Source of the DNA: Rhodanobacter sp. C03
GTDB lineage: Bacteria > Pseudomonadota > Gammaproteobacteria > Xanthomonadales > Rhodanobacteraceae
Length of the DNA stretch: 64,000 bases
Assembly: GCF_002001175.1 (NCBI RefSeq)
Contig: NZ_MUNT01000001.1
Coordinates: forward strand, 434,001-498,000
Reading direction: 5' to 3'
The notes under the pieces were generated by a model. The model did no database searches. It saw nothing but the letters and a program-made list of their open reading frames with translations, and had not been told where the DNA came from. A program made the translations under genes and the position numbers. Shown here one piece after another: positions 14,902 to 24,553 of this stretch (positions are counted from its first letter, which is position 1; each line of letters opens with the position of its first letter).

Positions 14902-16392
14902 ATGCGGATTGCCCACGTGATCTCCCGAGACGAATTTGACGCGCTGGTTGCCCAGGGACATACGCGCATCCCGCTGGTGCGCGAGGTGTTTTCCGACCTC
15001 GACACGCCGCTGTCGGTGTACCTGAAACTGGCCGACGGCCCGTACACCTTCCTGTTCGAATCGGTCGAGGGCGGCGCCACCTGGGGACGTTATTCGATCA
15101 TCGGTTTGCCGGCGAAGCGGGTGTATCGCCTGCGCGGCCATGAGCTGGAAGTGGAAGACTCCGGCGAGATCACCGAGCGCCGCCACCTCGACGACCCGCT
15201 GGGCGAGATCGAGAAGCTGCGCCAGCAGTACGACGTGCCGCGCCTGCCGCAATTGCCGGCATTCAGCGGTGGTCTGGTCGGTTACTTTGGCTTCGAGACG
15301 ATCGGCTACATCGAGCCGCGGCTTGCGCAGTGGGATCGTGCCGATGAACTCGGCACGCCCGATGTGCTGCTGATGCTGGCCGAGGAAGTCGCGGTATTCG
15401 ACAACCTCAAGGGCCGCTTGTACCTGATCGTGCATGCCGACCCGTCGCAGCCACAGGCGTACGCCGAGGCACAACGCCGGCTCGATGCGCTGGTCTATCG
15501 GTTGCGTCAGGGTGGTGCCTCTTATCCGCAGCTCACCCAGTCGATCGCGCTGGACGAGGGCGATTTCAAATCCTCGTTCACCAAGCCAGAGTTTGAGGCG
15601 ATGGTCGAACGTGCGAAGGAATACATTCGCGCTGGTGACATTTTCCAGGTGGTGCCGTCGCAACGCCTCAGCGTTGGTTTCAATGCGCGGCCTGTCGATG
15701 TGTACCGCGCACTGCGCGCCATGAATCCGTCCCCGTACATGTACTTCGTCGATCTGGGCGATACGCAGATTGTCGGTTCTTCACCGGAGACACTCGCGCG
15801 CCTCCGTGACGGCAAGGTGGTGGTGCGCCCGCTCGCCGGCACGCGCAAGCGCGGTGCGACGGAAGCCGAGGACCAGGCACTGGAAGCCGAGCTGCTGGCC
15901 GATCCGAAGGAACGCGCCGAGCACGTGATGCTGATCGACCTCGGCCGCAACGATGTCGGTCGGATCAGCGAGGTCGGTAGCGTCGAGGTGAGCGAGTCGT
16001 TCGCGATCGAGCGCTACTCGCACGTGATGCACATCGTCTCGCAGGTACAGGGAACCGCACTCCCGAACCTCAGCTACATGGATGTGCTCAAGGCCACGTT
16101 CCCCGCCGGCACGCTCAGCGGCGCGCCGAAGATCCGCGCACTGGAAATCATCCAGGAGCTGGAGCCGTACAAGCGCAACATCTACGCCGGCGCAATCGGC
16201 TGGATCGGCTGGTGGGGCGATGCCGACACTGCCATCGCGATCCGCACCGCCGTCATCCAGGGCGGTCGCCTGCACGTGCAGGCAGGCGCCGGCATCGTCT
16301 ACGACTCCGATCCCGCGGCCGAGTGGGAGGAGACGATGAACAAGGGACGGGCATTGTTCCGTGCGGTGGCGCAGGCGGCGAAGGGGTTGTGA
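14902..16392 (+). CDS. trpE: Anthranilate synthase component I
   Basis: Encodes 496 residues. It converts chorismate to anthranilate using ammonia delivered by TrpG, the first committed step of tryptophan synthesis. Signatures are FLFESVEGGATWGRYSIIG (the N-terminal feedback region with a Ser-Val-Glu-like motif), VVPSQRLSVGF, IVGSSPETLARL, RPLAGTRKRG, LIDLGRNDVGRI, and FPAGTLSGAPKIRA with GAIGWIGWWGDADTAIAIR (chorismate site). It is the first gene of trpE-X-trpG-trpD-trpC. Its TGA overlaps the GTG of the foreign gene that follows. trpF, trpB and trpA are not in the window, so the pathway is split as in pseudomonads and xanthomonads. Confidence 0.97.
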   Translation: MRIAHVISRDEFDALVAQGHTRIPLVREVFSDLDTPLSVYLKLADGPYTFLFESVEGGATWGRYSIIGLPAKRVYRLRGHELEVEDSGEITERRHLDDPLGEIEKLRQQYDVPRLPQLPAFSGGLVGYFGFETIGYIEPRLAQWDRADELGTPDVLLMLAEEVAVFDNLKGRLYLIVHADPSQPQAYAEAQRRLDALVYRLRQGGASYPQLTQSIALDEGDFKSSFTKPEFEAMVERAKEYIRAGDIFQVVPSQRLSVGFNARPVDVYRALRAMNPSPYMYFVDLGDTQIVGSSPETLARLRDGKVVVRPLAGTRKRGATEAEDQALEAELLADPKERAEHVMLIDLGRNDVGRISEVGSVEVSESFAIERYSHVMHIVSQVQGTALPNLSYMDVLKATFPAGTLSGAPKIRALEIIQELEPYKRNIYAGAIGWIGWWGDADTAIAIRTAVIQGGRLHVQAGAGIVYDSDPAAEWEETMNKGRALFRAVAQAAKGL

Positions 16393-16853
16393 GTTCTGCT
16401 GCCGACAAGCGGCAGTTTGAACGGGATGTCTTTGATATGTTTGTTCAGGCTGCTGGCTTGAAAGTGGAGTCTGATTCAATACGCCAGCTCGATCCGCCGA
16501 GTCCAGACCTGACATGCATCATCGAAGACAATGAGCGTGGTTTTGAGCTGACGTTGCTGACCGATGAGACAATTGAGAGGAAAGTTCGCCTCGGGCGATC
16601 CGGTTACTCAAATTTCCGTATTGACGTGGAAGGTGTTGTCAATGCGATCAGAAGCAAGAATGCAAAGAATTATCTTGGAGGCTGCATTGATCTGGTGATT
16701 CACGAAGGAGCGACGCCGATTGACGGTCTTTGGGTCGGTGCTCAATCGGAAGCGTTTCGTATGATCCAGGCCGAGACAGATAGTTCTAAGTTTGCGAGAG
16801 TCTGGTTGCTGGACATGACAAATATGCGCGCACTTACTTTTCTGAAAGCTTGA
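16389..16853 (+). CDS. Foreign, AT-richer gene inside the trp operon; PD-(D/E)XK-like protein of unknown function
   Basis: Encodes about 154 residues from a GTG that overlaps the trpE stop (GTGA), preceded by GAAGGGG. The product begins VSSAADKRQFERDVFDMF. PSPDLTCI followed after nine residues by GFELTLLTDE resembles the PD...(D/E)xK core of restriction-like nucleases, with Thr in place of the usual Lys, and a second conserved-looking block WVGAQSEAFRMIQAET follows. A hand count over 16441-16850 gives 203 G/C in 410, about 50 %, far below the flanking trp genes, and codon use is unlike theirs. It ends nine bases before trpG. Probably acquired and maintained as a passenger; function unknown, nuclease fold unproven. 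Confidence 0.75.
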   Translation: MSSAADKRQFERDVFDMFVQAAGLKVESDSIRQLDPPSPDLTCIIEDNERGFELTLLTDETIERKVRLGRSGYSNFRIDVEGVVNAIRSKNAKNYLGGCIDLVIHEGATPIDGLWVGAQSEAFRMIQAETDSSKFARVWLLDMTNMRALTFLKA

Positions 16854-16862
16854 GACTTTCCC

Positions 16863-17459
16863 ATGCTGCTGATGATCGACAACTACGACAGCTTCACCTT
16901 CAACCTCGTGCAGTACCTGGGTGAACTGGGACAGCAGGTGAAGGTGGTGCGCAACGATGCGCTGGACGTGGCCGGCATTCGCGCGTTGAAGCCCTCGCAC
17001 ATCATGATCTCGCCCGGGCCGGGTACGCCGGATGATTCGGGGGTGTCGCTGGACGTGCTGCGTGAACTGTCCGGCGAAATTCCGGTGTTCGGTGTGTGCC
17101 TGGGCCATCAGGCGATCGGCCAGGTATTCGGCGGCAAGGTGATCCGCGCCAAGCAGATCATGCATGGCAAGACCTCGCCGGTGCGCCATCGCGGCCAGGG
17201 TGTGTTTGCCGGCCTGCCGGATCCGTTCGAGGCGACGCGCTACCACTCGCTGGTGGTGGAGCAGTCGTCGCTGCCGGATTGCCTGGAAGTCACCGCGTGG
17301 ACGGAAAATCCGGACGGCTCGATCGACGAGATCATGGGCCTGCGCCACAAGACGCTGCCGGTGGAAGGCGTGCAGTTCCATCCGGAGTCGATCCTGACCC
17401 AGCATGGCCATGATCTGCTGCGCAATTTCCTTGGCCTGCCGCTGAAGCTGGCCGCATGA
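16863..17459 (+). CDS. trpG: Anthranilate synthase component II (glutamine amidotransferase)
   Basis: Encodes 198 residues. It hydrolyses glutamine and passes ammonia to TrpE; in many bacteria the same subunit also serves PabB. The class I amidotransferase triad is visible: Cys79 in [15 protein letters not shown], and the His and Glu in [14 protein letters not shown] near the C-terminus; the N-terminus is [20 protein letters not shown]. It is nine bases downstream of the foreign gene rather than next to trpE, and its stop overlaps the trpD ATG (ATGA). Confidence 0.97.
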   Translation: MLLMIDNYDSFTFNLVQYLGELGQQVKVVRNDALDVAGIRALKPSHIMISPGPGTPDDSGVSLDVLRELSGEIPVFGVCLGHQAIGQVFGGKVIRAKQIMHGKTSPVRHRGQGVFAGLPDPFEATRYHSLVVEQSSLPDCLEVTAWTENPDGSIDEIMGLRHKTLPVEGVQFHPESILTQHGHDLLRNFLGLPLKLAA

Positions 17460-18532
17460 ACGCGGACGTGATCAGCAAAGCCAGTCGGGATATCACGATC
17501 ACGCCGCAGGAGGCGTTGCAGCGCACGATCGAGCACCGCGAGATCTTCCATGACGAGATGATCGCGCTGATGCGCCAGATCATGCGCGGCGAAGTGAGCC
17601 CGCTGATGACGGCGGCGATCATCACCGGTCTGCGCGTAAAGAAGGAGACCGTGGGCGAGATCACCGGCGCGGCTCGCGTGATGCGCGAGCTGTCGGCGAA
17701 CGTGCCAGTCACCGGCGATACCGAGCATCTGCTGGACATCGTCGGCACCGGCGGTGACGGTGCTTCCAGTTTCAACATCTCCACCGCGTCGATGTTCGTG
17801 GCCGCCGCCGCCGGCGCGCGCATCGCCAAGCATGGCGGGCGCAGCGTGTCGTCGAAGTCGGGCAGCGCGGATGTGCTGGAGGCGCTCGGTGCCTCGATCG
17901 ACCTGCAGCCGGCGCAGGTGGCCGAATGCCTGGCCGAGACCGGCATCGGCTTCATGTTCGCGCCGAACCACCATCCGGCGATGAAGGTGGTGGCGCCGGT
18001 GCGCAAGGAGATGGGCGTGCGCACGCTGTTCAACATCCTCGGTCCGCTGACCAACCCGGCCGGCGCGCCGAACATCCTGATGGGCGTGTTCCACCCCGAT
18101 CTTGTCGGCATCCAGGTGCGTGTGCTGCAGCAGCTCGGCGCACAGCACGCGATGGTGGTGTGGGGGCGCGACGGCATGGACGAGATCTCGCTGGGCGCGG
18201 CCACACTGGTCGGCGAGCTCCACCATGGCGTGGTGCGCGAGTACGAGATCGAGCCCGAGGATTTCGGCCTTGCGATGGCTTCCAGCCGCAACTTGCGGGT
18301 GGGCAACGTGGATGAGTCGAAGGCGATGCTGCTGGAAGCGCTGGAAGGTCGCCGCGGCATCCCGCACGACATCGTCTGCCTGAATGCCGGCGCCGCCCTG
18401 TACGCGGCCAATGTGGTCGAGTCCATCGACGACGGCATCGAACTTGCCCGCGCCACGATTGCCAGCGGTGCGGCGCATGCGAAAATGCAGGCCTTCGTGG
18501 CAGCTACGCGGCGGTTTGCCGGTACGATGTAA
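17456..18532 (+). CDS. trpD: Anthranilate phosphoribosyltransferase
   Basis: Encodes 358 residues. It transfers the phosphoribosyl group of PRPP to anthranilate. The PRPP site appears as [20 protein letters not shown], and the second conserved stretch as [40 protein letters not shown] and [12 protein letters not shown] complete the family pattern. It is slightly longer than many homologues because of an N-terminal extension ([15 protein letters not shown]). Translation is coupled to trpG by a four-base overlap. trpC follows after 77 bases. Confidence 0.97.
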   Translation: MNADVISKASRDITITPQEALQRTIEHREIFHDEMIALMRQIMRGEVSPLMTAAIITGLRVKKETVGEITGAARVMRELSANVPVTGDTEHLLDIVGTGGDGASSFNISTASMFVAAAAGARIAKHGGRSVSSKSGSADVLEALGASIDLQPAQVAECLAETGIGFMFAPNHHPAMKVVAPVRKEMGVRTLFNILGPLTNPAGAPNILMGVFHPDLVGIQVRVLQQLGAQHAMVVWGRDGMDEISLGAATLVGELHHGVVREYEIEPEDFGLAMASSRNLRVGNVDESKAMLLEALEGRRGIPHDIVCLNAGAALYAANVVESIDDGIELARATIASGAAHAKMQAFVAATRRFAGTM

Positions 18533-18609
18533 CTGCACGTTCATCGCGTTGACGCCACGACATCGCCATCGCGCATAGGATGCGCTCCTACAGCAACGAG
18601 CGAGATGCC

Positions 18610-19404
18610 ATGACCGACATCCTCAACCGCATTCTCGCCCGCAAGGCGGAAGAGATTGCCGAACGCCAGGTGAAGCTGCCGCTCGCCGAGCTGATGACGC
18701 GCATTGCGGAGCAGCCGGATACCCGCGGGTTCGCCGCCGCGATCGAGGCGAAGATCGCCGCCGGCCTGCCGGCGGTGATCGCCGAGGTGAAGAAGGCCAG
18801 CCCGAGCAAGGGCGTGATCCGCGCGAACTTCGACCCCGCAGCGATCGCGAAGAGCTACGAGCAGGCGGGTGCCGCCTGCCTGTCCGTGCTGACCGATAGC
18901 GACTTCTTCCAGGGTAGTGAGGCGTTCCTGCAGCAGGCGCGTGCGGCCTGTTCACTGCCGCTGTTGCGCAAGGATTTCATCATCGATCCGTACCAGGTGT
19001 ACGAGGCGCGTGCGATCGGTGCCGACTGCATTCTGCTGATCGTCGCCGCACTCGACGACGACGTGTTGCTGCAGCTGTCCCTGCTCGCCGCCGAGCTCGA
19101 TCTGGACGTGTTGTGCGAGGTGCACAACGAGGAAGAGATGGAGCGCGCGCTGGCGTTGCCGGTGCCGCTGATCGGTGTCAACAACCGCAACCTGCGCAAT
19201 TTCGAGACTTCGCTGGAAACCTCGCTGACGCTGCAGGCCATGATCGAATACGACCGCGTGCTGGTGGCCGAGTCGGGTATCCATACGCCGGAAGATGTGG
19301 CGCGTCTGCGCGAGGGTGGCATCCAGGCCTTTCTGATCGGCGAGGCGTTCATGCGCGCCGAGGATCCGGGCAGCGAATTGCGACGGTTGTTCGCCACGCC
19401 GTGA
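18610..19404 (+). CDS. trpC: Indole-3-glycerol phosphate synthase
   Basis: Encodes 264 residues, a (beta/alpha)8 barrel that closes CdRP to indole-3-glycerol phosphate. Signatures are [32 protein letters not shown] split across the barrel start, [51 protein letters not shown] and [13 protein letters not shown]. It is the stand-alone form, not fused to TrpF. I chose ATG 18610 (MTDILNRIL) over an upstream in-frame start because it matches the family N-terminus. The stop overlaps a GTG that could start the HAD gene. Confidence 0.96.
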   Translation: MTDILNRILARKAEEIAERQVKLPLAELMTRIAEQPDTRGFAAAIEAKIAAGLPAVIAEVKKASPSKGVIRANFDPAAIAKSYEQAGAACLSVLTDSDFFQGSEAFLQQARAACSLPLLRKDFIIDPYQVYEARAIGADCILLIVAALDDDVLLQLSLLAAELDLDVLCEVHNEEEMERALALPVPLIGVNNRNLRNFETSLETSLTLQAMIEYDRVLVAESGIHTPEDVARLREGGIQAFLIGEAFMRAEDPGSELRRLFATP

Positions 19405-19409
19405 CCATC

Positions 19410-20099
19410 ATGCCAAAGGGGGAGATGGACGCGGTGTCGGCTGGAATGGTGGGGCAGCGGGTGGTGTTGTTCGATTTCGACGGCGTGCTGATTCACGGCA
19501 CCGCATTTTACCTGTTCATCCGCGAGCGTTACCGCCGTTCGCTATGGCGAGGGTTGCTGGCGGTGCTGTGCTTGCCGCTGTTGCTGGTACAGCGATTGTT
19601 CTCGCGTCGGCTGCCGATACGTACACTGGTGCGCATCGCCTTGTTCGGCCTGGGTGACCAGCGCTACCAGGCTGCGGCGAACGCGTTCGCCGCCAGCCTG
19701 GTGCAGCAGTCACGACTGTTCTGCCGCGACGGTCTGCAGGCGTTGCGCCGGCATCAGGCGGCGGGTGATCGGGTGATCGTGGTGACCGGCTGCGAGCACA
19801 CCCTGGTGAGCGGGATCCTGCAACAGCTGGGCCTGATCAATCTGGAGGTACTTGCCTCGCAACTGCGCCGCGGCTGGTTTGGCATGCGGCCGCAGTGGCA
19901 CAACGTGGGTCGGCGCAAGGTCGAGAAGTTGGCGCAACACGGGCTCACCGCGTGGCAGGTAGCCTACGGCGACTCGCTGTACGATGCGCCGATGTTGAAG
20001 CTGGCCACCGAGGCGGTGCTGGTCAACGGCACGCCCGCGCTGTGCAAAAAGGTCGAGAAGGCGCTGGGCCGGACGATCACCCGCGTCGAGTGGTTCTGA
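19410..20099 (+). CDS. HAD-superfamily phosphatase (SerB-like, subfamily IB)
   Basis: Encodes about 229 residues. The first HAD motif is VVLFDFDGVLIHG (nucleophile Asp in DFDG), motif II is VIVVTGCEH (Thr), and the C-terminal motif is AYGDSLYDAPML (Asp pair), with a helical cap containing a very hydrophobic stretch GLLAVLCLPLLLVQ. This resembles phosphoserine-phosphatase-like and lipid-phosphate HAD enzymes; the substrate is unknown. Start is uncertain: GTG 19401 overlaps the trpC stop, ATG 19410 and ATG 19425 are also possible, the last sitting right after AAAGGGGGAG. It probably belongs to the trp transcript. Confidence 0.82.
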   Translation: MPKGEMDAVSAGMVGQRVVLFDFDGVLIHGTAFYLFIRERYRRSLWRGLLAVLCLPLLLVQRLFSRRLPIRTLVRIALFGLGDQRYQAAANAFAASLVQQSRLFCRDGLQALRRHQAAGDRVIVVTGCEHTLVSGILQQLGLINLEVLASQLRRGWFGMRPQWHNVGRRKVEKLAQHGLTAWQVAYGDSLYDAPMLKLATEAVLVNGTPALCKKVEKALGRTITRVEWF

Positions 20100-20141
20100 C
20101 TATATTTGCCGCGGCACCCACGGATTCTGGCCACGCACATC

Positions 20142-20621
20142 ATGTCGATACAGCCGCAGGTCGAGATCGTGCCGTTCGAGCCAAGTCTGCGCGAGCACTT
20201 CTACACGCTCAATGCGGCATGGCTGCAGAAGCACTTCGTGATCGAGCCGATCGACGAACAGGTCCTGCGTGATCCCGAACATGCGGTGCTGGCACCGGGT
20301 GGCGCGATCTTCTTCGCGCGGCTGGGCGATGTGGTGATCGGCACCTGTGCGTTGCTGCATGAGGCGCCTGGCGTCTACGAGCTTTCCAAGATGGGCGTGG
20401 ACGAAGCGTTCCGCGGGCTGGGCGCGGGGCGCCTGCTGCTGGAGGCGGCGATCGCCGAATTTCACCACCGTCGCGGCCACACCCTGTTCCTGGAATCCAA
20501 CAGCAGCTTGCAGCCGGCGCTACGCATGTACGAGCAGGCAGGCTTCGTGCTGCAGCCGACGATCCGCGCCGGCTCGCACTATGCGCGTGCGGACGTCTAC
20601 ATGATCTACGCGCCGAAGTAA
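20142..20621 (+). CDS. GNAT-family N-acetyltransferase
   Basis: Encodes 159 residues (MSIQPQVEIVPFEPSLREHF). The acetyl-CoA-binding motif A appears as LSKMGVDEAFRGLGAGRLLLEAAIAE (R/Q-x-x-G-x-G/A as RGLGAG), followed by LFLESNSSLQPALRMYEQAGF typical of motif B in single-domain GNATs. The acceptor could be an amino acid, peptide or antibiotic; nothing here decides. It follows the HAD gene on the same strand by 42 bases and may be the last gene of the trp transcript. It is convergent with clp. Confidence 0.85.
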   Translation: MSIQPQVEIVPFEPSLREHFYTLNAAWLQKHFVIEPIDEQVLRDPEHAVLAPGGAIFFARLGDVVIGTCALLHEAPGVYELSKMGVDEAFRGLGAGRLLLEAAIAEFHHRRGHTLFLESNSSLQPALRMYEQAGFVLQPTIRAGSHYARADVYMIYAPK

Positions 20622-20637
20622 GGCGCCGACGCCAGCC

Positions 20638-21333
20638 CTAGCGGGCGCCGCGCACCACGATGGTCTTGCCGGAGACGTCGATCATCCGCTGCTCTTCCAG
20701 CTGCTTGAGCACGCGACCGACCATCTCGCGCGAGCAACCGACGATGCGGCTCACTTCCTGGCGCGAGATGCGGATCTGGGTGCCATCCGGGTGGGTCATC
20801 GAATCCGGTTCCTGGCACAGGTCGAGCAGGGTGCGCGAGATGCGGTTGGTGACGTCCATGAAGGCCATCCGGCTGACTTGGCGCGAGGTGCGCAACAGAC
20901 GATTGGTGAGTTGGGCGCCGATCGCGAACAGGATCTTCGGGCATTCCTCGCGCAGCGGACCTTCCATCAGCTGGAACAGCCGCTCGTAGCTGATCTCGGC
21001 CATCTCGCACGGCGTGCGCGTGCGCACCATCGACTCGCGCTGCGCCTGCTCCACGAACAGGCCCATCTCACCGATGAACTGGCCGCGGCTGATGTAGGCG
21101 AGGATCAGTTCGCGCCCTTGTTCGTCCTCGGTGCATACCGCCAGTGAACCCTCGATCACATAGTGCAGCGTGTTGGCTGGATCGCCGGGGCGGATGATTG
21201 CGGTCTTGCCGGGATAACGGCGGCGGTGACACAGCCCGAGGAAACGCTCCATCGCGGCAGGGTCGGGGGCAAAGCCGGCTGGAGCCTGGGATCGCTCGAA
21301 AGCCTGTTGGAGCTGGTATTTGAGTTGCGCCAC
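20638..21333 (-). CDS. clp: Clp, CRP/FNR-family global regulator
   Basis: Encodes 231 residues from GTG 21333 (VAQLKYQLQQAF). The cyclic-nucleotide-binding barrel reads RYPGKTAIIRPGDPANTLHYVIEG and FIGEMGLFVEQAQRESMVRTRT; the C-terminal winged helix has ISRQEVSRIVGCSREMVGRVL. It matches Clp of Xanthomonas closely in memory, including CEMAEISYERLFQL. Xanthomonas Clp responds to cyclic di-GMP rather than cAMP and controls virulence and exopolysaccharide genes; whether that holds here is inference. PilZ and DUF1631 genes elsewhere in the window fit c-di-GMP signalling. It is divergent from speD. Confidence 0.92.
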   Translation of the reverse strand: MAQLKYQLQQAFERSQAPAGFAPDPAAMERFLGLCHRRRYPGKTAIIRPGDPANTLHYVIEGSLAVCTEDEQGRELILAYISRGQFIGEMGLFVEQAQRESMVRTRTPCEMAEISYERLFQLMEGPLREECPKILFAIGAQLTNRLLRTSRQVSRMAFMDVTNRISRTLLDLCQEPDSMTHPDGTQIRISRQEVSRIVGCSREMVGRVLKQLEEQRMIDVSGKTIVVRGAR

Positions 21334-21623
21334 AATTATCCCCGAACTGGTTGTTTGCCCGCAGCGAGCACTATCGCCGCGGCGTGCGTGCCTGCGATTC
21401 CCCCACAAGCCAAGCATTATGGCAAACCTGGGCGGCTTGCCGAAGGTTCAATTTCTTCCCGTTTTGCCGCATACTTCGCAGTCTTTCGGTGGCGACGAGC
21501 TTGTCGCATACCGTTCACAAGGGTCGTGCAGGCTACCTGCCTGTACTCCACACCATTCTGCGGGGACCCTTGTCGCTAACCCGCCTCTACTGCTGACCGG
21601 ATGTCCGGTCATGGAGAGCCGCC

Positions 21624-22409
21624 GTGGTCAAACCGCTTCCCCGTCTGCGCCTGCAGGGTTTCAACAACCTGACCAAGGCCTTGAGCTTCAACATCTACGA
21701 CATCTGCTACGCGGTGTCGGAAGACCAGCGTCGCAACTACATCGAGTACATCGATGACCAGTACGATGCCGACCGCCTGACCCAGATCCTCACCGACGTG
21801 GCCGAGATCATCGGCGCGAACATCCTCAACATCGCGCGCCAGGATTACGACCCACAGGGCGCCTCGGTGACGATGCTGATCTCCGAGGAGCCGGTACTGG
21901 AGAAGCTCGGTCGCGACACCATTTCCGGTGCCGTGGTCGCGCACATGGACAAGAGCCACATCACCGTCCATACCTATCCGGAAACGCATCCGCACAACGG
22001 CATTGCGACTTTCCGCGCGGACATCGACGTGGCCACCTGTGGCGTGATTTCGCCGCTGAAGGCCCTGAACTACCTGATCGACAGCTTCGAGTCGGATATC
22101 GTGGTGTGCGACTACCGCGTGCGCGGCTTCACCCGCGACGTGAAGGGCAAGAAGCACTTCATCGACCACAAGATCAACTCGGTGCAGGATTACCTGGCCA
22201 AGCACATCCGTCAGAAGTACGAGATGTTCGACGTCAACGTGTACCAGGAAAACATGTTCCACACGAAGATGCACATCAAGGACTTCGACCTGGATACGTA
22301 CCTGTTCGACTCGCATGCCGACGACCTGTCGTTCAAGGAGCGCCAGCGCATCGAGCAGCTGCTGCGCCGCGAGATCGAGGAACTGTTCCACGGCCGCAAC
22401 CTGATGTGA
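21624..22409 (+). CDS. speD: S-adenosylmethionine decarboxylase proenzyme (gammaproteobacterial long type)
   Basis: Encodes 261 residues. It makes decarboxylated AdoMet for spermidine synthesis and is cleaved autocatalytically to form a pyruvoyl cofactor. The cleavage site is [14 protein letters not shown], between Lys110 and Ser111, matching the E. coli enzyme (264 residues). The C-terminal half is highly conserved ([20 protein letters not shown]). Translation starts at GTG 21624 with GGAG eight bases upstream. The gap to clp (290 bases) holds both divergent promoters; I see no gene in it. A strong terminator follows. Confidence 0.97.
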   Translation: MVKPLPRLRLQGFNNLTKALSFNIYDICYAVSEDQRRNYIEYIDDQYDADRLTQILTDVAEIIGANILNIARQDYDPQGASVTMLISEEPVLEKLGRDTISGAVVAHMDKSHITVHTYPETHPHNGIATFRADIDVATCGVISPLKALNYLIDSFESDIVVCDYRVRGFTRDVKGKKHFIDHKINSVQDYLAKHIRQKYEMFDVNVYQENMFHTKMHIKDFDLDTYLFDSHADDLSFKERQRIEQLLRREIEELFHGRNLM

Positions 22410-22411
22410 CG

Positions 22412-22440
22412 AAAAAACCCGCCGAAGGCGGGTTTTTTTA
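22412..22440 (+). terminator. Intrinsic terminator of speD
   Basis: CCCGCC pairs with GGCGGG across a GAA loop, flanked by A6 and followed by T7, three bases after the speD stop. Confidence 0.92.
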
Positions 22441-22451
22441 TAGGCTTTTCT

Positions 22452-22522
22452 GTAGGAGCGGCTTCAGCCGCGATGCTTTTCTCCATGTGCGATCAAAAGC
22501 ATCGCGGTTGAAGCCCTCCTAC
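22452..22522. repeat. REP-type palindromic pair, copy 3 (one arm decayed)
   Basis: The left arm 22452-22476 is a perfect copy of the 25-base unit. The right arm 22499-22522 has one substitution (GCGGTTGAAG for GCGGCTGAAG) and a one-base deletion. It sits between the speD terminator and the 3' end of coq7. Confidence 0.88.
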
Positions 22523-22537
22523 ATACAGGTATCCGTC

Positions 22538-23179
22538 CTAGATCCGATACGCCACCGTCTTCATCACCATCGAGCTGACATGCATCAGCTGCGGCAGCGG
22601 GAACGGCAGTTCGATGCCGCCTCGTTGCTGCGCGGCTTGTGCGTGCCGGATCTCGTCAGCTTGCATCTGGGTCAGCACGGCACGCGAGCGTCCATCCTGT
22701 GCAGGCAGCTGTTCCAGATGCTCGGCGAGGTGGGCTTCCACCTGGCGTTCGGTCTCGACCACGAAGCCGAGGCTGACCGGATCACCAGCCAGTGCAGCCA
22801 CCGCGCCGATGGCATAGCTGCCGGCGTACCACAACGGGTTGAGCAAGCTGGGGTGGCTGTCCAGCTGCTGCAGGCGTTGCGTGCACCAGGCCAGGTGATC
22901 GGTTTCCTCGGCGGCGGCGTGCAGCAGGTGCTCGCGGTTGTCCGCATTGCGTGCCAGCGCGGCCTGACCGAAATACAGCGCCTGTGCGCAGACCTCGCCG
23001 GTATGGTTGATCCGCATCAGGCCGGCGGCATGGCGGCGTTCGGCATCGTCCAGCTCGGCTTCGCCGATGCCGATAGCTGGCGAGGCGCGTTGGGCCACCG
23101 GCGCGCCGGCGATCGCTTCCAGTGCGCGTTCGCAGCCGGCGAGCAGGCGATCGAGCGGGGTCAGTGTGCGGACGTTCAT
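22538..23179 (-). CDS. coq7: 2-polyprenyl-3-methyl-6-methoxy-1,4-benzoquinone monooxygenase
   Basis: Encodes 213 residues. Coq7/UbiF-equivalent enzymes hydroxylate demethoxyubiquinone in the penultimate step of ubiquinone synthesis. The di-iron ligands are visible in [11 protein letters not shown] (Glu), [11 protein letters not shown] (ExxH), [12 protein letters not shown] (Glu) and [12 protein letters not shown] (ExxH), forming the ferritin-like four-helix bundle. A hydrophobic stretch in the middle ([12 protein letters not shown]) suits membrane association. ATG 23179 follows AGGAAAGCCC. Gene order with the GlcF-like gene on the same strand, 26 bases apart, suggests co-transcription. Confidence 0.95.
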   Translation of the reverse strand: MNVRTLTPLDRLLAGCERALEAIAGAPVAQRASPAIGIGEAELDDAERRHAAGLMRINHTGEVCAQALYFGQAALARNADNREHLLHAAAEETDHLAWCTQRLQQLDSHPSLLNPLWYAGSYAIGAVAALAGDPVSLGFVVETERQVEAHLAEHLEQLPAQDGRSRAVLTQMQADEIRHAQAAQQRGGIELPFPLPQLMHVSSMVMKTVAYRI

Positions 23180-23205
23180 GGGCTTTCCTGCTGGAATGGG
23201 TACGT

Positions 23206-24423
23206 TCAACTTGCGTGTATCAATTGCTGGGCCAGCAATGTCAGTGGATGCCGGGTCGGCCAGTGCAGGCCCTGCGCATCGATCCCGGCGGCCAGATGCA
23301 GGCGACAGCCGATATTGGACGACAACAGCTGCTGCGGATCCAGCGTGGTGACTTGTCGCAGTGTCGCGTCGCGCAGTTCTGCGGCGCGTTCGGGGAATTC
23401 CAGCAGATGACTGCCAGCGGCCCCACAGCAGTACGGCGGTCGCGGCAACGGCATCACTTCCAGCTCCGGCACGCGGCGCAGCAGCTGCAACAAGGCGTTG
23501 TCGCTGCGCGCCACATTGATCTGCGTGCACGGCAGGTGCAGCGCGATCCGTTGCGCCAGCGGGTGGAAGGCCAATGCATTGACGTGCGTTGCCAGCAGTT
23601 CCACCGGGTCGACCACGGTCACGCCTGGTAGCGCGCGAAGCAGCGTGCCAAGGCAACCGGGCGTCACCGAAACCAGTTGCGTGGCACCGCTGGTGCCCCA
23701 GGCCTGGCGCACTCGTTGTGCGGCCTGTTCGGCGAGCTCCGCGGCGCCGCCGTGCAGGTCCATCGCGCCACAGCAGAACGCGGGCAGCAGGCTGACCTGA
23801 AAACCGGCGGCCTGCATCAGAGTGATCGCCGCCTGCTGCGCCTCGGCATCGTCGATGCTGGCCACACAGCCGGGAAACAGCGCCACGCGTGGCTGTCCAT
23901 GGTTCTTGCCGCCGGCCCGGGCGCGTGCCGCCGGGGCCTCAGTGGGCATCAGCAGCAGGGCAGCACGCCAGGACGAGGTCGCCGGCCGCCGCCGTGCCAG
24001 CCAGCCCTTCCAGCGTGACAGCGCCAGCCAGCCACCGATCTGGCGCAGCGCGCGCATCAGGACCGGGCGCTTGATCAGGTTCAGTAATTGCCGAGGAGAT
24101 TGCGGTGCAGGCCCCAGCAGGGCACGCGTTTCGATCAGCAGTTCGCCGTACTGCACGTTGGCCGGACATGCCTTTTCGCAGTTCAGGCAGCCCAGGCAGT
24201 GATCCAGATGTTCACGCAGTCCGGCGGTGGGGTCGGCCAGCCCGCGGGCCAGCGCCGCGGCAATCGCGATGCGCCCGCGCGGCGATTCCGCCTCGTTCCG
24301 GTCCAGCGCATAGGTGGGGCATACCGGCAGGCAAAGCCCGCATTGCACGCATTGGTCGGCCAGCTCGGCGATGCGGCCAGCAGGCGCGCGCATGGGGGAC
24401 TTTTCAAGCGGCATGGTCATCAT
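23206..24423 (-). CDS. GlcF-like (Fe-S) oxidoreductase subunit
   Basis: Encodes up to 405 residues; several Mets near the N-terminus and no clear ribosome site leave the start uncertain. Two 4Fe-4S ferredoxin motifs, [12 protein letters not shown] and [12 protein letters not shown], are followed by two CCG domains with [27 protein letters not shown] and [10 protein letters not shown]. This layout is that of GlcF, the iron-sulfur subunit of glycolate oxidase, and of LutA-type lactate enzymes. GlcD and GlcE are absent here, so the partner flavoprotein must be elsewhere. It is divergent from rplM. Confidence 0.88.
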   Translation of the reverse strand: MMTMPLEKSPMRAPAGRIAELADQCVQCGLCLPVCPTYALDRNEAESPRGRIAIAAALARGLADPTAGLREHLDHCLGCLNCEKACPANVQYGELLIETRALLGPAPQSPRQLLNLIKRPVLMRALRQIGGWLALSRWKGWLARRRPATSSWRAALLLMPTEAPAARARAGGKNHGQPRVALFPGCVASIDDAEAQQAAITLMQAAGFQVSLLPAFCCGAMDLHGGAAELAEQAAQRVRQAWGTSGATQLVSVTPGCLGTLLRALPGVTVVDPVELLATHVNALAFHPLAQRIALHLPCTQINVARSDNALLQLLRRVPELEVMPLPRPPYCCGAAGSHLLEFPERAAELRDATLRQVTTLDPQQLLSSNIGCRLHLAAGIDAQGLHWPTRHPLTLLAQQLIHAS

Positions 24424-24461
24424 GCTATCATTGCCAGCTCACAGCCCGCCGGTCGGTGGGC

Positions 24462-24491
24462 TTGCGCCATGGATGACAGCTCCGCTATCAT
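24462..24491 (+). promoter_or_regulatory. Probable sigma-70 promoter of rplM-rpsI
   Basis: TTGCGC (24462-24467) and TATCAT (24486-24491) are separated by 18 bases and lie 62 bases before the rplM ATG. Confidence 0.5.
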
Positions 24492-24553
24492 CTCGCGCCT
24501 TTGTTCCATCGATTACGCGTACCGCCTCACCGCGGCAGACTAGGTATTCTGAA

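Noticed and set aside
12742-15663. A 973-codon open frame on the minus strand across the kinase and trpE genes
   Set aside because: It is antisense to two well-supported genes; its composition (Arg, Gln, His-rich) is the usual shadow of high-GC coding DNA, and it has no ribosome site or domain.
22211-22486. Peptides with SGFSRD-like or AAEAAPT wording near the REP copies
   Set aside because: These are translations of the REP palindrome itself, a known annotation artefact, not genes.
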